Source of the DNA: CALINB01 sp938045325
GTDB taxonomy: Bacteria; Pseudomonadota; Alphaproteobacteria; Rhodospirillales; CALINB01
Length of the DNA stretch: 64,000 nucleotides
Reading direction: 5' to 3'
Assembly (NCBI GenBank): GCA_038114465.1
Contig: JAYNQW010000017.1
Span: 1 to 64,000 of the forward strand
Part shown: positions 8,957-17,960 of the stretch, one piece after another
Position numbering within the stretch: the stretch's first letter is position 1
How the letters are laid out: each line of letters starts with the position of its first letter
Program-made: the position numbers and the translations under genes
The notes under the pieces: generated by a model
Told to the model about the DNA's origin: nothing
The model's input: the letters and a program-made list of their open reading frames with translations, nothing else
The model's database searches: none

Positions 8957-9748
8957 GTGTCTAACAGCGATCACGCGTGGGTGGTTCGTTTTGAAAACGT
9001 AGGACTGAGGTATGGCCTCGGGCCTGAGGTGCTACAAGACGTTTCGTTCGGATTGTCACCGGGTTCATTCCATTTTCTGCTGGGTGCCAGCGGTGCCGGT
9101 AAATCCTCACTTTTAAGATTAATGTATTTGGCGCTAAAGCCGTCGCGTGGCCTGATTTCGCTTTTTGATCGGGATATTGCAACGACGCCACGCAGGCTGT
9201 TGCCTGAACTCAGACGGCGAATCGGTGTTGTCTTTCAGGATTTCCGGCTTCTCAATCATTTATCGGCATTTGACAATGTCGCGTTGCCATTGCGGGTTGC
9301 CGGCGTGCGCGAGCAGGAAGTCGAAAAGAATGTGACAGAACTTTTAAGCTGGGTCGGCCTAAAAGAACATTTGCAGGCTAAGCCGCCGACGCTGTCGGGC
9401 GGTCAGCAGCAGCGTGTCGCAATTGCCCGGGCCGTTATCGCCCGGCCGAAATTACTTCTTGCCGACGAGCCAACAGGCAATGTCGATGACAACATGGCAT
9501 TGCGGCTCATGCATTTGTTTGCGCAACTGAATAAACTAGGGACGACAATCGTTATCGCGACCCACAATGAAGCCATGGTTGAGCGCATGGGTTTTCCGTG
9601 TTTGCAGCTAGAGGACGGTGCACTTCATATCAGCGGGGCCCAAGATCAACCGATGGAGGCAGATGATGATGGGTCCGAGTCTGAAGAGCCGTTCGTGTTA
9701 ACGGCGATGCCCGGCAATGCGCGATATGGTTCGGAAGGGCGGTCATAA
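8957..9748 (+). CDS. ftsE: Cell-division ATP-binding protein FtsE
   Basis: ABC-type ATPase that partners FtsX at the divisome and controls periplasmic cell-wall hydrolases. Walker A is GASGAGKSS, the signature is LSGGQQQRVAIARA, Walker B is LLLADEPTGNVD, and the switch His lies in IATHNEAM. I choose the GTG at 8957 (263 residues), six bases after GGAG, because upstream codons (from 8852) do not resemble the family. The C-terminal tail after residue 215 is acidic and longer than in E. coli FtsE. The stop overlaps the ftsX start by one base (TAATG), indicating coupled translation. Confidence 0.93.
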   Translation: MSNSDHAWVVRFENVGLRYGLGPEVLQDVSFGLSPGSFHFLLGASGAGKSSLLRLMYLALKPSRGLISLFDRDIATTPRRLLPELRRRIGVVFQDFRLLNHLSAFDNVALPLRVAGVREQEVEKNVTELLSWVGLKEHLQAKPPTLSGGQQQRVAIARAVIARPKLLLADEPTGNVDDNMALRLMHLFAQLNKLGTTIVIATHNEAMVERMGFPCLQLEDGALHISGAQDQPMEADDDGSESEEPFVLTAMPGNARYGSEGRS

Positions 9749-10629
9749 TGTTTGCCCGCCGCTCAGACCTTGCATTGGAGCAGGATGGCCACAGCCGATT
9801 TTTACCGTGGCTCATAGCCTTCATGGTTTTTTTGGCCGTTTTGGCGCTTGCCGGTACTTTTATTTTGAACGGTTTGGTGGCGACCTGGGATCACAATATG
9901 AGCGGTACAATGACCGTTCAGTTGCCGGCAGCGGATCAACCGAAAAAAAATCAGGCGAATGTAAATAAAGTCCTGAAAATTTTACGCGACACACCCGGCA
10001 TTCAATCAGCCCGTGCTGTCACATCGGGCGAAATGATGGGATTGCTGGAACCGTGGCTGGGACGGGCGGCCTCTTTGGCTGATTTGCCTTTACCGCAACT
10101 TATTGATGTCACATTGACTCCCGGTGGTGATGTTCAAGTCAAGGCGTTGGCAAAACGACTCGATGCCGCTGTCCCCCATGCCAACATCGATGATCATCGC
10201 GTTTGGCTGGCCAAATTTTTACGGCTTATCCGTACGGTTCAAATTATTGCCCTATCGGTGTTGATCCTTATCGGCTTGGCAACGGTCGGTACCGTCATCT
10301 TCACGACGCGGACTGGGCTCGCCGTGCATCAAGAAGCCATCGAGGTGCTGCATCTCATCGGTGCCCAAGATTCCTATATTGCCCGTCAATTCGCCACGCG
10401 GGCCATGGTGTTGGCATTGCGAGGTGGATTGTTTGGCCTTGCCATCGCTATTCCAACGTTAATAGCGCTCGGAATACTATCGGCGGCGATGAAGGCTGGA
10501 ACAATGCCAGTCTTAACGATGGGGGTCGATGAGTGGATCATGATCGGTATTTTGCCGTTTATTACGGCGTTTTTAGCCATGATGACAGCCCGTTTCACGG
10601 TTCTTCGGTCGCTCGCAAAAATGTTATGA
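9748..10629 (+). CDS. ftsX: Cell-division membrane protein FtsX
   Basis: 293-residue FtsX with the expected layout: a cytoplasmic N terminus, one membrane span (about 15-40), a periplasmic domain (about 45-165), then three spans near 170-195, 220-245 and 260-285. It forms the FtsEX complex, which transmits ATP hydrolysis in the cytoplasm to murein hydrolases. The start codon overlaps the ftsE stop. A YdcF-like gene and plsC follow at short spacing, so all four may share a transcript. Confidence 0.92.
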   Translation: MFARRSDLALEQDGHSRFLPWLIAFMVFLAVLALAGTFILNGLVATWDHNMSGTMTVQLPAADQPKKNQANVNKVLKILRDTPGIQSARAVTSGEMMGLLEPWLGRAASLADLPLPQLIDVTLTPGGDVQVKALAKRLDAAVPHANIDDHRVWLAKFLRLIRTVQIIALSVLILIGLATVGTVIFTTRTGLAVHQEAIEVLHLIGAQDSYIARQFATRAMVLALRGGLFGLAIAIPTLIALGILSAAMKAGTMPVLTMGVDEWIMIGILPFITAFLAMMTARFTVLRSLAKML

Positions 10630-10645
10630 CGGAATTCATCTAGCT

Positions 10646-11293
10646 ATGGCTTTTATGGGATTGAATATGCGCCGCCGCCGCGCCCGTGGCCGTATGTTGT
10701 GGCGGTTGGCAATTCTTATCGCTCTTTCCCTGGTCTTATGGGCTGGAGGGTTGGTTTGGTTCGCTTCGACAATCCCGAATGGTGTATCGGATACGAAAAC
10801 CAAAACCGATGCCATTGCGGTCTTAACGGGCGGGCGGGGCCGTCTCGGCGTCGGATTTCAATTGCTGTCAGAGAAGTTAGCAAAAAAATTATTTATTTCC
10901 GGTGTGTACCGGGGTGTTGATGTGAATCGTTTGCTGGAGTTGTTTCAGCAAAAGCCCGAGGGCTTGCGGTGCTGCCTCGAAATCGGTCATTCGGCCGATA
11001 ATACGACCGGCAATGCGATCGAAACGGCATCGTGGATCAGAAAAAACGGTTTTAAAAGCCTTCGTGTCGTTACATCGGGCTATCATATGCCGCGCACGAT
11101 GCTAGAATTTAGAACCGTTTTATCCGATGTAACGTTAATTTCTCATCCGGTTTTTACGGATCATGTTAAACAAGAACGTTGGTGGGCCTGGCCCGGTACG
11201 TCGACGCTGATTGTCGGCGAATATAATAAGTATCTTCTTGCCTGGATTCGCCTTAAAGGCCAGGCGCTTCAAAAAACAATCTTAGAACGCTGA
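10646..11293 (+). CDS. YdcF/DUF218 family membrane protein
   Basis: 215 residues with one N-terminal membrane span (about 20-40) preceded by an Arg-rich stretch, then a DUF218 domain with AIAVLTGGRGRL and, later, TSGYHMPRTMLEF. Relatives include SanA, YdcF and ElyC, which affect envelope integrity and, for ElyC, the lipid carrier for cell-wall polymers; the chemical activity is not established. It lies 16 bases after ftsX and 8 bases before plsC. An alternative ATG is at 10655. Confidence 0.85.
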   Translation: MAFMGLNMRRRRARGRMLWRLAILIALSLVLWAGGLVWFASTIPNGVSDTKTKTDAIAVLTGGRGRLGVGFQLLSEKLAKKLFISGVYRGVDVNRLLELFQQKPEGLRCCLEIGHSADNTTGNAIETASWIRKNGFKSLRVVTSGYHMPRTMLEFRTVLSDVTLISHPVFTDHVKQERWWAWPGTSTLIVGEYNKYLLAWIRLKGQALQKTILER

Positions 11294-11301
11294 TAATTGA
11301 C

Positions 11302-12081
11302 ATGCTCTATTTTCGTTCCGTCATTTTTTATGTCTGTTTTTACGCCTGGGCATTTCCGGTCTGTATAACAATATCGATTTTTCTGCTCGGGCCGCGAAAG
11401 ATGATGAACTATGCCGTTTGTTTTTGGGCGCGAACATCGCATGTGATTTTGCGCTGGACCGTCGGCTTAAGACATGAATTTCGCGGGCTTGAAAATTTAC
11501 CGTCGGGTCCTGTTATCTTGGCCTGCAAACATCAATCAGCCTGGGATACGTACGGTATTTATGCGCTCGATTGCGACCCGGCTTATGTTCTGAAAAAAGA
11601 ACTGATTCTGATTCCTTTTTTCGGATGGTTTATGTTGAAAACGGGCATGATCGTCGTTGATCGCGATGCCAAGGCATCGGCGCTGAAAAAACTAGTCAGC
11701 GACACCCGGCGGGCGCTCGAAGAGGACCGAAAGGTGCTTATCTTTCCTGAAGGCACGCGCACCGCACCGGGAACGCGCCGCGATTATCACCCCGGCATTG
11801 CAGCACTTTATAAAATGCTTGATGTGCCCGTGGTGCCGGTCGCCTTAAATTCGGGCATGTTTTGGTCGCGCCGTAGTTTGTTGAAACGGCCGGGTGTGAT
11901 CACTATGGAGTTTTTGCCGCCAATCGAACCGGGCCTAAAAAGACCGGAGTTTCTAAGTGAACTTAGAGCCCGTATTGAAACTGCGACTGATTCGCTGCAG
12001 CAAGAAGCGGTAAACCGGCATGGTGTGCCCATGGAAGTCATGACGGAAAATTCACGGTCTAAAACCGGACACGATATTTAA
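11302..12081 (+). CDS. plsC: 1-acyl-sn-glycerol-3-phosphate acyltransferase
   Basis: Membrane-bound acyltransferase making phosphatidic acid from lysophosphatidic acid and an acyl donor. 259 residues. The catalytic HX4D motif is HQSAWD near residue 78, and the substrate-binding FPEGTR follows near 152. A hydrophobic N terminus (about 5-30) anchors it. It closes the ftsE-ftsX-ydcF-like-plsC run. Confidence 0.92.
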   Translation: MLYFRSVIFYVCFYAWAFPVCITISIFLLGPRKMMNYAVCFWARTSHVILRWTVGLRHEFRGLENLPSGPVILACKHQSAWDTYGIYALDCDPAYVLKKELILIPFFGWFMLKTGMIVVDRDAKASALKKLVSDTRRALEEDRKVLIFPEGTRTAPGTRRDYHPGIAALYKMLDVPVVPVALNSGMFWSRRSLLKRPGVITMEFLPPIEPGLKRPEFLSELRARIETATDSLQQEAVNRHGVPMEVMTENSRSKTGHDI

Positions 12082-12110
12082 ATCCATTTCGGCGTTTTCT
12101 ATTGTCCTGA

Positions 12111-12126
12111 CTTGACCGACGTCAAG
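12111..12126. promoter_or_regulatory. FNR/FixK-type box upstream of ompW
   Basis: CTTGAC-CGAC-GTCAAG, a perfect 6+6 inverted repeat. Its core TTGAC-N4-GTCAA fits the degenerate FNR/FixK box TTGA[T/C]-N4-[A/G]TCAA. A TATATT at 12151-12156 puts the likely start near 12162, so the box centre (12118.5) lies about 42-44 bases upstream, close to the class II activator position. E. coli ompW is known to respond to FNR, which supports the reading. Confidence 0.6.
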
Positions 12127-12150
12127 CCGAAGTGCGTGATGGTTGCGTTA

Positions 12151-12156
12151 TATATT
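12151..12156 (+). promoter_or_regulatory. Candidate -10 of the ompW promoter
   Basis: TATATT, five of six matches to the sigma-70 -10 consensus, downstream of the FNR-type box and 50 bases before the ompW ATG. No good -35 is visible, as expected of an activator-dependent promoter. Confidence 0.45.
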
Positions 12157-12205
12157 GCAACGTCGATTTTACATTCAAATTGATCAAAATATTTAAGGAG
12201 AAGTC

Positions 12206-12871
12206 ATGTCTTTAAGGCGCTTCCTGGGAAGAAATAGCTGCGGCTATGCTGTATTGGCCTGTGCCGCATTAATTGCTTGTTTGTTGTTTGCTCCCCCTGT
12301 TGCTTTGGCAAAAAGTAAGGGCGATCTCTTAGTGCGGCTGCGGACCATCGGGTTCATGCCGGATTCGGGCGGGGGGACAGATCAGCTCGGTGGCGATGCC
12401 GATGTCGACAATGCTCTCGTGCCTGAGTTGGATTTTACATATTTCTTTACCGATAATATTGCGGCCGAGCTAATTTTGGCGACGACTCAGCATTCGGTGA
12501 ACCTTCGCAATTCAACCTCCGGCGATCTTAGCCTGGGCCGGGTGCAATTGCTGCCGCCGCATCTGAATTTGCAGTATCACTTTTTCCCGAAAAAGAAATT
12601 CAGTCCTTATCTTGGGGCGGGCATTGGCTACGTCTTCTTTTTAAATGAAAAGGACGGCAGTTCGATCAGTTCTATCGATTACGAAAATTCGGTGAGTTGG
12701 TCTTTGCAGGCTGGACTCGACTATCAACTCAACGACCGTTGGTCATTGAATTTTGATGTCAAAAAAGCGTTCGTCGATACGAAGCTGCATATCAACGGCG
12801 GGGGCGTGACCGCTGGTGATGTTGACCTGGACCCCTGGGTTATCGGTTTTGGCGTCGGTTATCGCTTCTGA
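12206..12871 (+). CDS. ompW: OmpW-family outer-membrane protein
   Basis: 221-residue precursor. A signal peptide (about 1-36, ending near ALA) precedes an eight-strand barrel ending in the aromatic YRF motif recognised by the outer-membrane insertion machinery. Internal landmarks are the VPELDFTYFFTDNIAAELI segment and YLGAGIGYVFF. OmpW channels pass small hydrophobic compounds. AAGGAG lies six bases before the ATG. The upstream FNR-type box suggests induction at low oxygen. Confidence 0.9.
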   Translation: MSLRRFLGRNSCGYAVLACAALIACLLFAPPVALAKSKGDLLVRLRTIGFMPDSGGGTDQLGGDADVDNALVPELDFTYFFTDNIAAELILATTQHSVNLRNSTSGDLSLGRVQLLPPHLNLQYHFFPKKKFSPYLGAGIGYVFFLNEKDGSSISSIDYENSVSWSLQAGLDYQLNDRWSLNFDVKKAFVDTKLHINGGGVTAGDVDLDPWVIGFGVGYRF

Positions 12872-12922
12872 TCGAGGCGGTTTATCCGGGTATACGGCCG
12901 GTTTTCTGTGAATCTGGCGTGT

Positions 12923-13032
12923 GGGCAGGTTTGTGGATAAACCTGGCCCCCGGTGCTGTGAATCCCGGGCATGAAATGAGCGATATTAGAGATTTCCTGA
13001 CCCTGCAGGGGCTGAGTTTCGGGATAACTCAG
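12923..13032. other. Paired stem-loops between ompW and nrdJ
   Basis: The 322-base gap after ompW holds two perfect 7-bp hairpins. In the first, CAGGTTT (12926-12932) and AAACCTG (12939-12945) flank the loop GTGGAT, and three more G-C pairs extend it across a bulged G. In the second, CTGAGTT (13012-13018) and AACTCAG (13026-13032) flank TCGGGAT. Between them lie a CCCGG/CCGGG hairpin (about 12949-12969) and the palindrome CCCTGCAGGG (13001-13010). No T-tract follows, so they are not classical terminators. They lie upstream of the likely nrdJ promoter. Confidence 0.5.
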
Positions 13033-13058
13033 TGGAAACATAACGTGAACGAATTTTC

Positions 13059-13087
13059 TTGACCGAACCCCGCCCTTTGCCTAGAGT
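13059..13087 (+). promoter_or_regulatory. Candidate nrdJ promoter
   Basis: TTGACC (13059-13064), a 17-base spacer, then TAGAGT (13082-13087), reasonable sigma-70 elements. A start near 13094 would give a leader of about 100 bases. I saw neither a canonical cobalamin-riboswitch B12 box nor an NrdR box pair here. Confidence 0.5.
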
Positions 13088-13193
13088 AGCCCTCGAAAAC
13101 TCCTGAATTTCTGCGATTTTTTGACTGTTTCTGGAAAGCAAACCGTCCCGTTACCGCCGAATTCCGGACATAAGAAAACAAACGAGGATTACG

Positions 13194-15596
13194 ATGAGCC
13201 AGGTCGCTTCCATTTCCCAGCAAATCTGGGACATGAAATACCGTCTTAAGACCGGGAACGGCGAGGTTGTGGACAAAACCATCAATGATACCTGGCGCCG
13301 GGTTGCCCGTGCCCTAGCCGCGCCGGAGGCCGATCCAGGCCAATGGGAAGACCGCTTTTATAATGCCCTCGAAAATTTTCAGTTTCTACCGGCCGGCCGC
13401 ATCGTGGCCGGCGCCGGCGCCGAGCGCAACGTCACCCTGTTCAACTGTTTCGTCATGGGTGAAATCCCCGATGATATGGCCGGTATCTTCGATGGCTTGA
13501 AAGAGGCCGCGCTGACCATGCAGCAGGGTGGGGGTATCGGTTACGATTTCTCGACCCTCCGGCCCAAGGGCGCGCCAGTCAAGGGAGTCGGGGCAGACGC
13601 CTCGGGGCCGCTCTCGTTTATGGACGTTTGGGACGCCATGTGCCGGACCATCATGAGTGCCGGCTCGCGCCGTGGCGCGATGATGGCGACCATGCGCTGC
13701 GATCATCCTGATATTGAAGATTTTATTGCCGCTAAGCGCGAACCAGGCCGGTTGCGTATGTTCAACCTCTCCGTGCTGGTGACGGATGCGTTTATGCAGG
13801 CGGTGAAGGAGGATGCGCCATGGGAGCTTCAATTCAACGGTACGGTTTATAAAAGCCTGCCGGCGCGCGAGTTGTGGGATGCGATTATGCACGCGACATA
13901 CGATTACGCCGAGCCGGGTGTCATTTTTATCGATCGTATCAATCGCCTCAATAATTTGAATTACATTGAGGAAATTCATGCCACGAACCCGTGCGGTGAA
14001 CAGCCGTTGCCGCCATATGGAGCCTGCCTGTTGGGATCGATCAATCTCGCGCGCTTGATCGAGGAGCCCTTTACCCATCAAGCGACGTTGAACCTTGATC
14101 GACTGTCGGACTTGGTCGAAACGGCCGTGCGTATGATGGATAACGTGGTCGATGCATCCCGTTTTCCGCTGCCCGCGCAGGAACACGAGGCCAAAGCCAA
14201 ACGCCGGATCGGCCTCGGTGTAACCGGTCTTGCCGATGCCCTGATCATGTGCCGGGCCCGCTACGGCGGACGTGAAGCGGTGCGGTTAACGGAAGCCTGG
14301 CTGAAAGCCATTCAGCGGGCCGCTTATTTGGCCTCAAGCGAGCTAGCCGCCGAAAAGGGATCGTTCCCGCTTTACGATGCGGAGCAATACCTCGCCGGTG
14401 AAACGATCAAAGGGCTCGATGAAGACGTGCGCGACGCGATTGCGAAAAACGGCATGCGCAATGCCCTGCTAACATCCATTGCGCCGACCGGCACGATTTC
14501 GTTGTTTGCCGATAATGTTTCTTCAGGCCTCGAGCCGGTGTTCAGTTTCACTTATACCCGGCGCGTTCTGATGGCCGACGGCAGCCGGCGCGAAGAAGAG
14601 GTTTCGGATTACGCCTATCGTTTATATTTACGGAAATTCGGCGAAGATGCTGAACTGCCCGATTATTTTGTAAATGCGCAGAACCTCGGTCCCCATGATC
14701 ATTTGGTGATGCAGGCCGCGGTGCAGAAATATATCGACAGTTCGATTTCCAAAACCATCAACTGTCCCGAAAACATCGCGTTCGAGGAATTCAAAGACGT
14801 TTACATGCAGGCGTTCGATCTCGGCTGTAAGGGGTGCACCACGTACCGGCCGAACGATATCACCGGAGCCGTGCTGGAAACCCAGGAACAGAAAAAAGAA
14901 AAAGACGAGCAACCGGAGTTACCGTTCGAGACCGCGGCGCGGATTTCGACCCATCCGGCCGACGAGGGTGATTCGGGCGCAATCGTTTATATGACCCAGC
15001 CGCTGGACCGGCCGGAGGTTTTACCGGGAGCCACGTATAAGGTGCGCTGGCCCGAGTCCGATCACGCGCTCTATATCACCTTGAACGATATCATTCAGGA
15101 TGGGCGGCGCCGGCCGTTTGAGGTTTTTATCAATTCCAAGAACACGGAACACTACGCTTGGACGGTGGCACTGACGCGGATGATTTCCGCCGTGTTCCGC
15201 CGCGGCGGCGATGTGTCGTTCGTCGTCGAGGAGCTGAAGGCTGTGTTCGATCCGCGCGGCGGCTATTGGATGGCGGGACGCTATGTACCGTCGCTGCTGG
15301 CCGCGATCGGCGATGTGATTGAACAACACATGATTAACATCGGCTTTTTGCCTTCACCTGGCGGTATTAAGGATCAGGATAATGCTAAACACCGGAATGT
15401 CGTGAATTTAAATGCCGGATCCTCACAAATGGCGCCTGAGGCGCCTCAATCAACTCAAAATACGGCACAACAATCGGCACGCCCGGCCGCGCAACACACG
15501 GCGATGCGCCAATGTCCGAAATGCGGCCAAGCCGGGCTGATCCGCCAAGAAAATTGCGACTTGTGTACGGACTGCGGTTACTCCAAGTGCGGCTGA
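13194..15596 (+). CDS. nrdJ: Cobalamin-dependent (class II) ribonucleotide reductase
   Basis: Makes deoxyribonucleotides with adenosylcobalamin as radical source and works with or without oxygen. 800 residues. Present are FNCFVMGEIPDD, QQGGGIGYDFS, the active-site NPCGEQPLPPYGACLLGS near residue 264 and APTGTISL near 430. The C terminus carries a zinc-ribbon-like set (CPKCG, CDLCTDCGYSKCG), whose last cysteines probably re-reduce the active site. A Gln/Ala-rich linker precedes it. An AGGA lies just before the ATG. The gene looks richer in G+C than its neighbours. Confidence 0.94.
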   Translation: MSQVASISQQIWDMKYRLKTGNGEVVDKTINDTWRRVARALAAPEADPGQWEDRFYNALENFQFLPAGRIVAGAGAERNVTLFNCFVMGEIPDDMAGIFDGLKEAALTMQQGGGIGYDFSTLRPKGAPVKGVGADASGPLSFMDVWDAMCRTIMSAGSRRGAMMATMRCDHPDIEDFIAAKREPGRLRMFNLSVLVTDAFMQAVKEDAPWELQFNGTVYKSLPARELWDAIMHATYDYAEPGVIFIDRINRLNNLNYIEEIHATNPCGEQPLPPYGACLLGSINLARLIEEPFTHQATLNLDRLSDLVETAVRMMDNVVDASRFPLPAQEHEAKAKRRIGLGVTGLADALIMCRARYGGREAVRLTEAWLKAIQRAAYLASSELAAEKGSFPLYDAEQYLAGETIKGLDEDVRDAIAKNGMRNALLTSIAPTGTISLFADNVSSGLEPVFSFTYTRRVLMADGSRREEEVSDYAYRLYLRKFGEDAELPDYFVNAQNLGPHDHLVMQAAVQKYIDSSISKTINCPENIAFEEFKDVYMQAFDLGCKGCTTYRPNDITGAVLETQEQKKEKDEQPELPFETAARISTHPADEGDSGAIVYMTQPLDRPEVLPGATYKVRWPESDHALYITLNDIIQDGRRRPFEVFINSKNTEHYAWTVALTRMISAVFRRGGDVSFVVEELKAVFDPRGGYWMAGRYVPSLLAAIGDVIEQHMINIGFLPSPGGIKDQDNAKHRNVVNLNAGSSQMAPEAPQSTQNTAQQSARPAAQHTAMRQCPKCGQAGLIRQENCDLCTDCGYSKCG

Positions 15597-15615
15597 TGCC
15601 TGCGTAATCGGGTTT

Positions 15616-16173
15616 TTATCGTTCTTTTTCGTGTTTCACGAGCGCGTGCGACAATACGGTGCGAAGGTTCTCGCATGGGATACTCATTTCATCGAGATGC
15701 GCGACCATACTTTTCAGGTAATCGAGTCCGGTGCCGCTCCGGCCCTGTCCTTGCAAGACAAGCTCGACCTGGCGCTGAAGTGGCAATTTGCCCGTGTACA
15801 ACGGGCTCGTTCTGCAAACGGCAAACGTGAGGGCCGATTGTTTGCGGCCGTTGTCCAGGTTGATCGTAATGCGCCGGGGCTCGTAAACCCCGCTTTTCAT
15901 TTCCCGGCCTCTTAGATAGGCACGCACTTCTTCGGCATGTTCCGAGGCAACGTGATAGGCGAGACCAAGGCAGGCACCGCCACGATCGAGGCCGACAATC
16001 AGACTGGGTCGGTTCTTGGTGCCCCGGTGCCCCGTTGAAAGTGCGCAGAGCGCCCGGTGATAGCCGTATACAAGCGCACGTTCTGCGTTTTGGTGAGGAA
16101 AATCCGGCCGCCACATCAGCGAGCCGTAACCAAATACCCAAAAATTTTCACGGTCTATTTCGTCAATATACAT
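15616..16173 (-). CDS. ChaC-like gamma-glutamylcyclotransferase
   Basis: 185 residues. The N-terminal FWVFGYGSLMWRP is the ChaC phosphate-loop-like motif YGSLMW, and YLRGREMKSGVYEPRRI carries the catalytic Glu region (REMKSGVY). ChaC enzymes cleave glutathione to 5-oxoproline and Cys-Gly. It faces nrdJ convergently across 20 bases and is divergent from the DUF2125 gene. Confidence 0.88.
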   Translation of the reverse strand: MYIDEIDRENFWVFGYGSLMWRPDFPHQNAERALVYGYHRALCALSTGHRGTKNRPSLIVGLDRGGACLGLAYHVASEHAEEVRAYLRGREMKSGVYEPRRITINLDNGRKQSALTFAVCRTSPLYTGKLPLQRQVELVLQGQGRSGTGLDYLKSMVAHLDEMSIPCENLRTVLSHALVKHEKER

Positions 16174-16227
16174 GGCCGGCCACGCTAGTCTCTCGATCCT
16201 CGTTCCGCAACGAACTATAACAGAACC

Positions 16228-17310
16228 ATGGATATTGAAAGTACGCCTGAGAAATCACAAGCCATCAAATGGTTGCTGGTCGCCATGGCGGTTTTAGCCG
16301 CGCTATATTCTGGGGGCTGGTTTTTCCTCAGCTATCATTTGCATGCCAATATTGAAGTTTGGATCGAGCAGCAAAAACAAAATGGCACGCAGATTCAATT
16401 TTCGGCGATGAACCGTAGCGGTTTCCCCCTGGCTGTGAATGTTCAACTTATTCAGCCGAATATCACGGCAAACCGAAAACAAGCGACATACATTTGGCGG
16501 GGTGAGCAGGCCGTCGTCACGATGGTGCCCTGGCAGCTTCGAAACATTCATGTCGATCTTAGCGGACCACAATTCGTTCTAATCAACAAAAACAGCGTAT
16601 CTACAGTTTGGAAAGGGATGGCGAAAACGTTGTCTGCGGATATGCGGCTCATGTCTACAAAAAAGAAAGTTGTGGCGCTGAATATAGAAAATATCATCAT
16701 GAATAGCGGCTCAACCCAATCGAATCAAAAGTCCCAAACCGTCAAACTTCACCGTGGTCAACTTGTCCTGACTCAAAGCCGTCCCCAAAAACCATCTGAA
16801 AAAACACCAACGCTTTCCCTTGCCGCTGATTTGAATGAATTCGAGGTCCCGAAATCTTTACCAATGCCGCTCGGACATCGGTTTTCGAAATTAACATTGA
16901 GAGCAAGTGTGTTAGGACCGCTGCCGAAACGGATTAACGCCCGTTCTTTGCTGGCCTGGCGGGATGCCGGCGGCACGATTGAAGTCGAACGTTTGAGGAT
17001 GGAACACGGCCCGCTGCAACTCTATTCCAACGGTGCGGTGGCAGTTGATGAAAACCTGCAACCGGTTGGCGCGTTTACGGCAAAAATTTTTGGATTTTTC
17101 GACGTAGTCGACGCCTTAAGGAATCGCGGTTTGATCAAACCCAATATCGCCATGACGGCCCATCTGGTTCTCGGTGTGCTGGCAAAACGGGACAATCCGC
17201 AAAGTAAACCGCGCTTGGATGTATCGGTCTCAGTTCAAAACCGAAAGCTTTATGTCGGGCCATTGGCCATTGCAAAAATGCCGTATATTCGCTGGGGCGG
17301 GACCGAGTAA
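16228..17310 (+). CDS. DUF2125 domain protein
   Basis: 360 residues with one N-terminal membrane span (about 15-35) and the rest outside the cytoplasm. The YHLHANIEVWIEQQ segment after the anchor and the repeated beta-rich pattern match DUF2125, an alphaproteobacterial family of unknown function. It lies 9 bases before the YqgE-like gene, so the two are probably co-transcribed. Confidence 0.75.
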   Translation: MDIESTPEKSQAIKWLLVAMAVLAALYSGGWFFLSYHLHANIEVWIEQQKQNGTQIQFSAMNRSGFPLAVNVQLIQPNITANRKQATYIWRGEQAVVTMVPWQLRNIHVDLSGPQFVLINKNSVSTVWKGMAKTLSADMRLMSTKKKVVALNIENIIMNSGSTQSNQKSQTVKLHRGQLVLTQSRPQKPSEKTPTLSLAADLNEFEVPKSLPMPLGHRFSKLTLRASVLGPLPKRINARSLLAWRDAGGTIEVERLRMEHGPLQLYSNGAVAVDENLQPVGAFTAKIFGFFDVVDALRNRGLIKPNIAMTAHLVLGVLAKRDNPQSKPRLDVSVSVQNRKLYVGPLAIAKMPYIRWGGTE

Positions 17311-17319
17311 AATCGGGTC

Positions 17320-17946
17320 ATGAAAAAAATTCGATTAAAATTTTTAATTCTGATGATCGCCGTTGTTGGATTGATTTTGATTCCATCGCTTGCCGGACGG
17401 GCATCGGAAGCACCTAAAAATACACTTTTCCTTAAAGGCCAGTTTCTCGTCGCAGCGAAAAAAATGCCGGACCCGCGTTTTGCTAAAACAGTCATTCTCA
17501 TGGTGCACCATGACCGGACGGGCGCTCAGGGGTTTGTCATCAACAAAGTTATCGGCAAAGGGGCGCTCGCAAAATTTTTGCAGGGATTCGGTGTGAAATC
17601 GCAAGCGAAACCGGAGACGGTCGGTTTGTATTACGGCGGCCCCGTCGAATTTGATCGTGTGGCCGTTTTGCACAGTCCTGATTATCGCGATGCCAGTACA
17701 AAAAAGATCAGCAAAAACCTCGCCTGGTCTGATCGTAAAGATGTTTTAACCGCCATTGCCAACGGGAAGGGCCCTCAAAAACGCATGTTTATTTTTGGCT
17801 ATTCGGGGTGGGCGCCCGGACAACTTGAGCACGAAATGGCGCAAGAGACATGGCTGACGGCACCGGCCGATGCAGATCTGATCTTCGATAAAGATCCAAA
17901 AACGCTATGGGACCGGATTTTGGCTAAGGCTGGCCTAAAGCTGTAG
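17320..17946 (+). CDS. YqgE/AlgH family protein with signal-like leader
   Basis: 208 residues. Residues about 35-200 are a YqgE/AlgH domain: FLVAAKKMPDPRFAKTVILMVHHD, GAQGFVINK, YYGGPVE and FGYSGWAPGQLEHEM. The family has a structural fold but no settled function. It is unusual that residues 1-27 (MKKIRLKF followed by a long hydrophobic stretch and AGRASEA) look like a signal peptide or anchor, whereas most members begin at the domain and appear cytoplasmic. No internal start before the domain is well placed. Confidence 0.85.
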   Translation: MKKIRLKFLILMIAVVGLILIPSLAGRASEAPKNTLFLKGQFLVAAKKMPDPRFAKTVILMVHHDRTGAQGFVINKVIGKGALAKFLQGFGVKSQAKPETVGLYYGGPVEFDRVAVLHSPDYRDASTKKISKNLAWSDRKDVLTAIANGKGPQKRMFIFGYSGWAPGQLEHEMAQETWLTAPADADLIFDKDPKTLWDRILAKAGLKL

Positions 17947-17960
17947 TTGTTGCTGTAACG

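Noticed and set aside
12872..13193. Cobalamin riboswitch or NrdR boxes in front of nrdJ
   Set aside because: Hairpins are present, but no B12 box and no NrdR-type palindromes were found; the hairpins also lie upstream of the promoter candidate.
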